Assembly (NCBI GenBank): GCA_025024175.1
Contig: QCXZ01000001.1
Location: forward strand, 10,478,001-10,542,000
Origin: Rhyzopertha dominica
Lineage: Eukaryota > Arthropoda > Insecta > Coleoptera > Bostrichidae
Direction: 5' to 3'
Length of the DNA: 64,000 nucleotides
Shown one piece after another: positions 48,208-58,900 of the stretch (the stretch's first letter is position 1; every line of letters begins with the position of its first letter). The notes under the pieces were generated by a model. That model was given only the letters and a program-made list of their open reading frames with translations. It ran no database searches and was not told the origin of the DNA. The translations under genes and the position numbers were made by a program.

Positions 48208-48582
48208 AACATCAGAAGATGCAAAATGTCCTTTTAACATGACAATTTTTTTAACCGCTAATGTGATAATGGTTAATTATTTTTGGCTAGAAAAACAACC
48301 GTGATAATTGACCTTGGTGATAGAAGTGACCAAACTTCTTGTACTTTTGTATTACCTACTTAAAAATAATTTAATGACAGCTCTACAAAGTATTTATAGT
48401 ATTAATGTTTTATGTATGTTAACACTGCCTTTTGTACTTAACTTTATTAAAATATTTATTTATTGTTAATATTTATATTTGCACTGCTGATGGTGTTGGA
48501 TCTTTTCTAAGAAAATAAATTATTGTAAATTATTGTTTTTTTAATTATGTATATGTGAGCGATAACAAAGATTAAAACTCAC

Positions 48583-48790
48583 CATAGCACACGTACTCGC
48601 GAGTCGTCGTCGTCTTCAGCTGTAGGTGGTGAAAGGGAGAGGACCAGGGGATGCCACCGCGATAGTCCTAGCACGTTGAAACTCCGAAAAAAAATTAAAG
48701 TCTTTGATTTTCAATAAAAATTGCGGAACGATTTCACCGAGCACGCTGCTCTACTGCCTCGAACTAACGAATCTCGTTATTGTGGTTTTT
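48583..48790 (-). other. Candidate non-coding 5' exon (perhaps of Cdc42)
   Basis: The minus strand ends at a strong GTGAGT donor after position 48583. The sequence before it is G+C-richer, with a GAC repeat, and starts downstream of an initiator-like TTAGTTCG near 48770. Cdc42 needs an upstream exon, because an acceptor precedes its ATG. If this is that exon, the SVOP-like gene sits inside a Cdc42 intron on the opposite strand. An alternative reading is a 99-base internal coding exon at 48583-48681. Confidence 0.3.
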
Positions 48791-49823
48791 TTTGTTGGCA
48801 AAAACAAAATTAACGAAACCGCCTCACTTCGCCATCTGTCGCTACTTTTCCCATACATACATTAATACCAATAATAAAATAAAAATAAAGGATGTCCCAA
48901 ACAAACTACATTATACATAATTAGTTACATCAATTATCCATGTTTTCAATTAAGTGCCACCTTTTTTACATGCTTTATCTCGACATCAATTTTAAATTTT
49001 ATTTTATCCCTCTAGGATTTTATAATGTACTTTTAACATTGGAATAAAGCTACACAATTGGCTGGTTTAATGTCATGTTTCGCTATGATAATTTGAAACT
49101 TAGACATGATATGAAGCCACACACATCTGTAGTAGGTGGTACTTGTACAAAAATTTGAGAAATGTTTTTTTAAAGAAATGCAACAAACATTGTGATGTAC
49201 ACACATTTGCTTGTTTGGCACCCCACAGGCCGTTTCTTTTTAACTACGCCTAAATTTCTTAAAGATGAAATCATACTGCAATCATGTAAGTCTAATAGTG
49301 CCAGTAATAAATATAACTTGCACAGCTACAATCATAGAAAAGAAAGATGTTCAAATTTCAATGTGCGCATTCAACAATGTTATATTTATTTAAAAAACGT
49401 AAAACATTAAAGACCCTATCGCTGTCTTGACAATAGACTGTTGCATAAAAGTTGTATTTACTTTTTTGTTTATTCAGCTACATACTTTCTGATGTCACAT
49501 CATTTTTTCTGCAGTACTAAATATATTTGTGGTACAAGACCTAATTTGCAATTAAGTTTAGATCTGGCAACCCCTGTGGCTGAAAAATTTACATCTATAA
49601 GGAATGAAAACAGAACTACTATATGTATGAACTACGCTACAGTTAAACAAAGGACATCACGGTCTGTGATCATAGTCTTTTTAAGTTTTTCTTGGCACTT
49701 TTAGGTGGACAGAAATAAATTTAAAAAATGTGAAAGAATAAAAATTCAACACACCTATGAATAAATTATTTAATTGTAAGATAATTTTATCCTTATTTAT
49801 ACATAAAATTATTTAAATTGCAT
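48791..49823. other. Spacer and 3' flank of Med30
   Basis: No gene recognised. Open frames on the plus strand (49192-49410, 49441-49704) lack protein-like features. The right end should be the Med30 3' UTR. Confidence 0.45.
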
Positions 49824-50805
49824 TTATGACCTTCTCATTGTGAGCATTGTGTTAATCTCCCAAATTATCCGCCTTAAATGATCTATAACCTCCTTGAGTT
49901 GCTTGTTTTTGAGCACTACCTCTTCCATAACCTCTTTACTTTCTTCACATGCCAATCTATAGGCCTCTGAATTTTTCTTTTCATCATGTTTAGGATCGAT
50001 CTCGTCCTTATAAGGTATCAAACTCTCTATATGCGTGTATTCCATACCCTGAACTTGGCAATTCTCGTTACACTTTTCATAAATGAGACGCAGACGTTTG
50101 AACAGGAGCCTTATCGTCCTTAGCTGCTCTTGAACTTTTGCCTTTTTCTCGTTGCTTATGCTTGTTGACTGAGGTGTTCCATTAGGTTGCTAAAATGGTA
50201 AAGATTGCGTTAAAGTTTAGACCAATAGAAACCCATTCTGATATACCTGAATAGCCTTTAACGTTTGAAACACGTCCTGCGTCCTACTGACAATATCCTG
50301 AACCGTTTCCTGCCCGATTCTACACAAAGACGCCGTGTTGAACTCTTTCGACTGTTGCTGAGCCTGCGCTTGAGCCGGGGGAGTAGAGGCGACATTGTTT
50401 TGCTGCATCATCTGCTGTTGCTGCTGTAGCGTCGCTGAAATCATAGCTTTTTCTCACGTTCCTTAACCGGCTTGTTCACTTACGCATCGTGGTCTGCTGT
50501 ATCTGCGGCTGTCCCATCGACATCTGTCCACCTGCGTTCATGTTATACTGCGGGTTGAGCTGATTCAGCATCTGGTTGCCTGTGTTCATCGGTTGGTTTA
50601 GTTGTGTGTTCATGTTGTTTGAAATCGGGGACATCATTTGTGTGTTTATCTGTCCAGGTAAAGGACTGTTTATTTGACCACCCAGTTGGTTTTGCATGCC
50701 TGCAGCCATCTGGTTTGGTATAGGGCTCCCAGTGAACTGATTTCGCATTGCGGTTTGCTGGGAATTTGGGAGGTTAGGTAAGAAATGGTGTTGGGGGCCG
50801 GACAT
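49824..50805 (-). CDS. MED30: Mediator complex subunit 30
   Basis: A subunit of the Mediator co-activator that links transcription factors to RNA polymerase II. Three exons, 50484-50805, 50247-50434 and 49824-50189, join with phases 1 and 0 into 291 residues. The first 130 or so residues are low-complexity Gln/Asn/Met/Pro-rich, as in fly MED30, followed by the conserved part: FNTASLCRIGQETVQDIVSR, then LRTIRLLFKRLRLIYEKCNE and YTHIESLIPYKDE. A helical C-terminus follows (LKEVIDHLRRIIWEINTML). Human MED30 lacks the long head and is about 180 residues. The start is the ATG at 50805, MSGPQHHF. Confidence 0.93.
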
Positions 50806-51419
50806 TGCAGAAATATGTTAGTTTTGATGACTAATTAGAGATCGAAGACTGATTCACGAACTGCTAAACACTTCTTGTCAAGTAGGTACTTTGTTGTTTG
50901 ATTTGTTTTTGTGGTGTGATAAAAATTAACTGGTTGACAACATAGATGGTTGACAATCGTTTAGGATTTGACTTCTATGTCATTGTCATATACATCAAGC
51001 CTATGCTCCTAACTTCAAACCAATGTGCGATGCCAAGCTATTAAAAGTAAATATCACTAAAAATTCTTTTTCAATCGCTACAAATCTAAATTCAAAAGAA
51101 TATAATTTACCTCCTTAAGTACTCACAACCTTGTTGAACATCTTTATAAAGTAAAGGATGGCTAAATAAAAAGTCTGCTAAAATCCAAAGGTACGCAGTA
51201 TTACCAACCCCTAATGTTGTTAATATGCAGTGTTGCAAATCTCCTACATTGTCTGACGTAATCCATATACCCACCATATTCGCGTACCTTATAAAAAAAT
51301 CTATGATTCTATAAAAAATGTACTAGTCCAGTATATCCTAAATAGTTTTCAACAGAACTAAAATATTTAGTAATACTAAAAAAGATTTGCATATAAATAT
51401 AAACGCTACAAACAGACTT
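50806..51419. other. Upstream region of Med30, no gene seen
   Basis: The first 100-150 bases are the Med30 promoter side. The rest, up to the LINE remnant, is AT-rich with nothing recognised. Confidence 0.45.
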
Positions 51420-52826
51420 TAGTACAGGAAGAATATTTGCTGTTTAGCAGTCTTAGGACCCAATGTAAGAATGTTATAAACATCTGTTATAATAATTATA
51501 TATCCAAGATAGAATCTAGTATTTCTTCTGATCCCAGATATTTCTGGAGTTTTGTCAATGGCTCTAAGAATAATAATATTTTGCCTAATATTATTATGAG
51601 CTTCAATGATTGCACTTCTGACAATCTTAACACTATTGCTAATTATTTTGCAGAAAATTTTAAATCTATATATACTGTGATAACATCGATGTATGTGTTC
51701 CTAATTTTAGTTACACAAAAACTTTTCATTTCAACAACTGTAATGTGCCTGAGAGTGATGTTTTTATTGAACTCAAACAGCTAAAATGTAGAAATTATAA
51801 TGGCCCTGATGGAATCCCTCCTTTAGTATTGTATAAATGTAGGTGCGCTCACACCAGGCCTCTAACTTTGATGTTCAGGTCATTATATTCGTCATTTTCC
51901 CAATAAGTGGTAAGAAAGTCATTTAGTGCCTTTCTATAAAAGTGGAGATAAGAATGAAATTAAAAACTATAGGCCAATATCTAAATCGTCACATACACCT
52001 GTTATTAGAAAAAATTGTATGTAATAAATTCACACCAATTGTAAGCAGGGTTTTGGCCAATCAACAACATGGTTTTCTTAAGGATAAATCCACAACCACT
52101 AACCTGCTATATTTACAGCATTTACTGGAAGGATTAGAATCCCGGCATCAAATTGACGCTGTCTATACAGACTTTTCTAAAGCATTCGATCAGGTTTCAC
52201 ATAGGATTTTACTAGCTAAATTGGACGTACTGGATGTAATCTAATGTTACTTTTGATCAACACATCAAAATAACTATTAAAAATCTCTTAAATTGCTAGG
52301 TTTTATTAGTTTAGGTGCATTTAGTGTTAACAGTATAAAGGCTGTTTATTTATCATATGTACATAGTATACTAGACTATTGTTGTACTGTTTGGTCACCA
52401 TTTTATTAGGAACACATATATCGCTTAAAAAAAGGTACAGAACAGATTTCTTAGACTGTTTGCATAGAAATTAAATATGTCCAGGAAAAATATTAACTAC
52501 TACTATGAAATTGGTTAGCTGTTTTTGTATAGACTGGTTAATAGTATTGTGAATTCTCCAGATTTGCTTTCCATGTGCCTATAAGATTTACAAATAGTAA
52601 GATGACATTCTATATAAGCACACAAAACCAACTATGGCAAATTTGCACCATTGAACAAAATTTGTTGTTACCAATGATTGTAATGTAAACCTCTTTGTTT
52701 TAGCTTTATCATCATTTAGGAAAGAACTGTTGATTAAGTTGAGTAGGTTAAAATGATGATGTTTATATACACTGTATGTTTTTAATGGACTTAGTCCGTA
52801 AATAAAGTTATCATTATTATTAAAAG
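51420..52826 (+). pseudogene. LINE remnant between Med30 and TyrRS
   Basis: Plus-strand pieces: a linker between endonuclease and RT (FSSLRTQCKNVINI, SSDPRYFWSFVNGSK, TSDNLNTIANYFAENFKSIY), then RT blocks VSRVLANQQHGFLKDKSTTT and VYTDFSKAFDQVSHRILLAK. A deletion removes the YADD region, and a C-terminal scrap follows. It ends AATAAAGTTATCATTATTATT at 52799-52820, again an (ATT)n-type tail. The frame is broken repeatedly. It resembles jockey-type insect LINEs; the clade is not certain. Confidence 0.75.
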
Positions 52827-52945
52827 TGTTTGCTTTTTCATGCCACTAACAGTGTAACCAAACCACACATTGAAAATCAAAATGTGTATTATAAAAGCAT
52901 CGGTCAACATAAATACAAAGTGTTAAAACAAGCCAACAATCGAGT

Positions 52946-55900
52946 TTATTTAATAGGTGCGTTCGGTATACTTTTGCTGCATATCTTCCCACCAGCAAGC
53001 GTCAAAAGGTTGTTCCCCTGCCATTGGGCCACGCCGTCACCATTAACCTTGAGATCGACCTGCAACTTTTCCCAAACTTTTTTCTTGGGGTTTAAAACGT
53101 CGTCGGGTTGGCCGCTTTCGAAATTTTCAACCACGATTTTGTCCCCTGCCTTTGCGTCATTCGGTGGTATCAAAGGTTCGACCTGTTTGGGTTCATCGCT
53201 AAAAACGAGATGCAATAAAATAAGCAATGATTTTTTTAAACTTACACTGAGGCGCATAAAACCATGCCTTGGGATTCCACCCCCCTCATTTTTGCCGGTT
53301 TTAAATTGCACAAAACAACGACCATTCGATTTTGCATTTCTTCAATTGGAACGAAGTTCACGAGACCGCTCACTATAGTTCTCGGGTTTTCTTCGCCTAA
53401 ATCTATTTTTTCTACGTAGAGGGCGTCTGCATCAGGGTGTCGGGAAACTTCTACTATTTTTCCCACGCGAATATCAAGGCGAGATGGTACAATCTCGTCC
53501 GCAGCTTGCTGTATAGCTCCACCCTCTAAAAAAGGTGTTGCTCAAGCAATAAAGAATATGCAAAATAAGGCAATTCTGTTTACAAAAAATACAGGGTTTC
53601 ATATAAATTATAATTTTTAATTTTGCACCATCTACAAAGTTCAGATACCAATAATTACATTCAGTGCTGATTCAGCAAAAAAGGTGCGTAACATCTTAAT
53701 CGTAAAGGAAATGAAAGTTACCACTGATTTATGGTACCTCTTTACAATACAATACAAGGGTCATTTGGATGAGCTGTGTGCAATATTAGAAAGTATGGAT
53801 GTTACTTCGAATTTAACTGTGTTTCCTGCAAAGAAATTGATGGAAGACACCCTTGGATCACTTAGGGAATACTTCAGTCCATAAAGGAGAAACAATACAT
53901 ACAGGACATGCAGACAAAAAATCAAATGATATTAAACTTAAAGACAGATATCGCATCTTCAGAAACAGACTGATCAATTAAATTAGAATAACTAAGAACC
54001 ATATTCTTGACACAAACAAAAGAAAGAATGTCTGGAAGGCTATAAACCAATTAAGTGTGAAGGAAGTTCATGGTAAATTTACTCAAATTAGAGATGAACT
54101 AATAATCAAATAGCCGACACCTTCGACAGGTACTTCTCAAAAGTTAGCACATAAGATAACCACACCACTACACCTTAAGCACACTAATTACTCAATCTTT
54201 TTCTCTCTCTTGATCAGAATAATTAATTTTTTTCTTGTTCCCACAAGTTTAGTAAGTGCAGCGAGTACCTGTCTGAACCATAGGTTTTTTAGGGCATCTC
54301 ACACGCTTCTTCAAGTTCTTATTGTCTAAAACGCAGGCATTACAGATCATAGCATCACTATCTGTAAATTGGAAATAAGAAATTCTGAGAAAAATAGAGA
54401 TCAAAAGAGGTATATAAAAAAATTCGGTGCAGAGTGGAGGAAACAAAACATCGAAAACAAACAAACAGATGAGGCCACATCTCTCCTAATATACTCTATT
54501 AAACACATCACGCAGCAATCTACTGTGACTATAGAACAGACCATCAAAAGAAAAAAAGTATGGGTTACTCAGGATCTCCTCTAGTCAATTAAAAGAAAAC
54601 AAGAGCTTTTCCGAGCAATTCAAAAGCACCCTAAATGGACCCCAAAAGCATTTGAAGAGTTGTAAATCAACTCAACCCAGTGGCTATTATGGAAACCTAT
54701 TAGTAGACACGAAATTTTAAAAGTAGTATCTCACATGAAGGAGGGGCCTACTTATGGAGAGGATGACATTATGGCTAGAAATTTAAAACTACAGTTACTT
54801 TTAGTACTGAACCCGCTTGAGATAGTATTTAATAAAATTCTGGCACGAGGTCTTTCCCCAAAAGTTTTAAAGGTGTCTGTAATAGTACCAATATATAAGA
54901 GGACAGGAAGCAAGACTGATCCTCAAAATTACCGGCCTGTATCACTAACTTCATGCATTTCTAGGACTTGTGTATTTTTTAAAAAAGTATAAAGTTTTTA
55001 ATGACTTTCAGTTTGGCTTTAGAGAAGGTTTTTCAACATAAGATGGAATTTCACAATTGATAACGTACATACAGGAGGCACTTGATGATGATGAAGTGGT
55101 GTTGGATGTATTGGTAGACCAAGCTAAAGCACAGTCAACCACGATAAACTGTTAGAAGTGTTCACTAATAGTGGTGTTCATGGTTTGTGGTCATATCTAT
55201 CTGAATGTGAACAGAAAGTAAGGATAGGCATTCCACTTAATGCAGCAAAGATAGTAGAGTGTGATGTTCAGCAGAGAACTGTTCTAGGGCCCCTGTTGTT
55301 TATTTTGTATATAAACGACTTAATATTGGTACCAAGTGAAAGCCACATCATCACATATGTGGATGTTACTGTAGTGCTATATTGTAAAAAGAACTGGTGC
55401 CTTTTGAAAGAGGCTGTGGAAAGAGACTTTGTTAAATTTAAGATTTGGTTTGATTTCCAATTACTTTCTCTTAATGTAAAAGAAAATTTTTTTTGACGTT
55501 TCATTTTATGCAGATACTCAACCAAATTTTAATACCTTGTTTGTAACAGTAAATGTAGTTTTTGACATAGAACGAGCACACATGGTTACAAATGTGCATA
55601 TAGAAGTTGACTGTTACTTAAGATGGTATGTGCATATGAAAAAATTGGCCAGTAAACTTCGATCTCTTGTTTACAAAATTAATTTCTTTTTTCTGACAAT
55701 AAACCAATATTATTATTACTGTTGTTTTTTGCTATATGAATTGCTACTATTTGTTTCTGTAGCAGAGCGTGGTTCTCGACTGGAGCATTTATTAAAAATA
55801 GGTGCAGGTGAACAACGTTTATTCAATTTAAACGAACATATACACAAGATTAATAATACAATTAATTCTTTTTGAACATGACATATCTATATTATTACAT

Positions 55901-58900
55901 TTCCATAACAACCCTATTTTTACTGTTTTTGCCCATTTTAAGTTATTGCCAAACTTCCTTGACTTTGAAACAAGTTCATTGCTTATTACAAAACACCCTC
56001 CCTCAAAGAAATTGTTTCAACCTTTATTGTAATTCACAAAAACTAAATATTCAACTTTCTAATCCTAGTTGTGATCTAAATTTAGTAAACTTCTGTTTAC
56101 CTAAGGCTTTTGTAAAGATATCGGCAATTTGATCTTCCGTTTTAATGTAAACTAGATCTACAATACCTTCCTTTATTTTCTCCGTAATAAAAAAATATTT
56201 TATATCTATATGCTTTACCCTTCTGTTATTTTCAGGGGTTTTTGCAATGTGTATAGCAGATTGATTGTCTTCATGAATAATTACCTGTTGAACATTGATA
56301 CCCAAATTAAAATCATTAATAAGATTCTTCAACCAACAAGCTTCACTGATTGCATAACTTAATGCCACATACTCTGATTCTGTAGATGACAAAGCAACAC
56401 ATTGCTGTTTCTTACTCCCCCATACAACAGCACAATTAAGAAATTTAAACACGTAGCCGGTAGTTGATTTTCTATCATTTAGATCACCTCCCCAATCTGA
56501 ATCTACAAATGCTTCAATCGCATTTTGAACTTCAACCCTTTTATAAACTAATTTCAGATCAACAGTTTCTTTAATGTAGCGCATAACACGTTTAAGAGCT
56601 TTGTATAAATCGTGGCTTGCACAGTTCTGAAATCGACTGAGGTAACTAACACTAGCAGATAGATCAGGTCTTGTTGCTTGTGCTGCGTACATTAAACTAC
56701 CTATTATTTCTCTACACACAGTCTCATATTCCTTTTCATGTACGCCCTCCCTTAAACTGTTGTAGTTAAAATTTTCTTCCATAGGTGTTGACATAGGTTT
56801 ACAGTCTAACATTCCAAACTTTTTCAAAATATTTTTTAAATAGTTACTTTGATCAATACTAATGATACCCTTTTGCAAATCTTGAATAACATTTATTCCC
56901 AAGTATTTAGAGATTAAACCCAAATCTTTCATATCAAAATTTTCTTTAAACACTTTCTTCAACCTTTTGACTTCGTTTTTATCATGTCCAACTATTAGCA
57001 AATCATCGACATATAACAAAACATACAAATTACTTTTTGTGTACAAACAGTAATCATATTTTGAACGGTTGAAGCCTTCACTCATCATTAAAGTATTAAA
57101 TTTTTCATTCCAAGTTTTTGGTGATTTTTTAAGTCCATAGATAGATTTTTTGAGTTTGCAAACAGAATTTGAATTTTGCCTATTCTTTCCTGGCAAAGAC
57201 ATATACACTTCATCTTTAATTTCACCATAAAGAAAAGCACCCCTCACATCCATTTGATGTACTGGCAAACCTAATCTATTGGCAACTACCAGCATAATTC
57301 TGAAACTACTTAGTTTAGCTACTGGCGAATAAACATCATACCAATTACAGTTATCTCTTTGTTGAAAACCCCTAGCAACAAGACGGGCTTTGTGTTCAAT
57401 ATTACCAGTGTTATCATCTTTTAACTTAAAGACCCATTTACTTTCTATGACTTGTTTACTATCGGGCCAAGGTACTTCAATCCATGTATTATTCTTCAAC
57501 AATGTGTTTAGCTCTTTTTCAACTGCTGCTTTCCATTTTTCAGCATCTTTTCTTTTCAGTGCTTCTTCCAGTGTTTTGGGTTCCTCTTCTACACAGTAAA
57601 ATGAAGTTTCATAATCGTTGAGCCACTTTGGTTTCCTTAATGATCTTTGTGGTCTGTCTAACTGCAGCACACTATCTTCATTATCATGTTCATCCACTGT
57701 TTCCAAATCTTCCTCTCCATTTCTTCTTTCTTCATCATCATCATCCTCCTGTTCATTTATCTGTTCTTTTGCTATGATATTTTCAATTACTTCATGCTGA
57801 ACTGTATCATTGTTGTTCCTGTGATGACCATAAAGTGTTTTTGAATACACAAACAGTACATCTCTGAAAATATCTATTTTCTTCTGTTTTTCTACATAAA
57901 CTCTGTAACCTTTGGTATCTTCCCCATATCCTACAAAAATTCCTTTAGAACTTTTTGCATCCAATTTGTATCTCTTCTTTTCTGGTACATGGACATAAAC
58001 TTCTGTACCAAACACATGTAATGTTGAAATGTCGAAAGATTTTGTAGTCCACACTTCAAATGGGGTTTTGCCTTCAACGTTAGACCTTCCAGTGCGGTTG
58101 ATTGTGTATACAGCAGTGTTTACTGCTTCAGCCCAAAATTTCTTCTCCATCGATTTTGCTTGTAACATGGTTCTTGCTGCTTCTACAGTTGTTCGCATTT
58201 CCCTTTCAGCTTTCCCATTTTGCTGTGGTGTGTAGACCACTGTGGTTTGATGTTGAATTCCATTATTCTCTAGCAATTCCTTCATTTCTTTGTTCACGAA
58301 TTCTAAACCATTGTCAGACCTCATGATTTTCACATCGTTACTAGTCATTTTCTTTGAGAACAACAGAAAATGTTTCACTTTTGCACAAACTTCTGACTTT
58401 TCTTTGAGGAAATATACTGTTCTGTACTTGGAATAGTCATCTTTTATTAATAAAAAATATCGTGATCCACCCAATGACTTTTCCTCCATTGGTCCACACA
58501 AATCCATATGCAGTAACTCACAAGTTCGTGTTGTTTTTGATTCACTCTTACTGAACGGTAACCTCTGATGTTTTCCTTCAATACAGGCTCTACACACATC
58601 TCCATCTTCGTTGTCCACATATTCTATCCCCTTGTTCTTTAATATTTCTTTCACATAAATCTTATTTTGATGCACCAACCTTTCATGCCAAGTCTGTAGA
58701 TCCTGTTGAACTTGACTTACATTTGTTGTAGTTTCTTGAAAACGAAATTTCATTACAAACAGGTTGTGTCTTCTTTCACCAATTGCTCCAACCTTGTTAT
58801 TCTTCAAAAACTTGCAACTTTTGTTATCCATCTTCATCTCATATCCCTTGTCAACTGCCTTGCTCACTGAAAACAGGTTGACCTTAACATCCGGAACATA

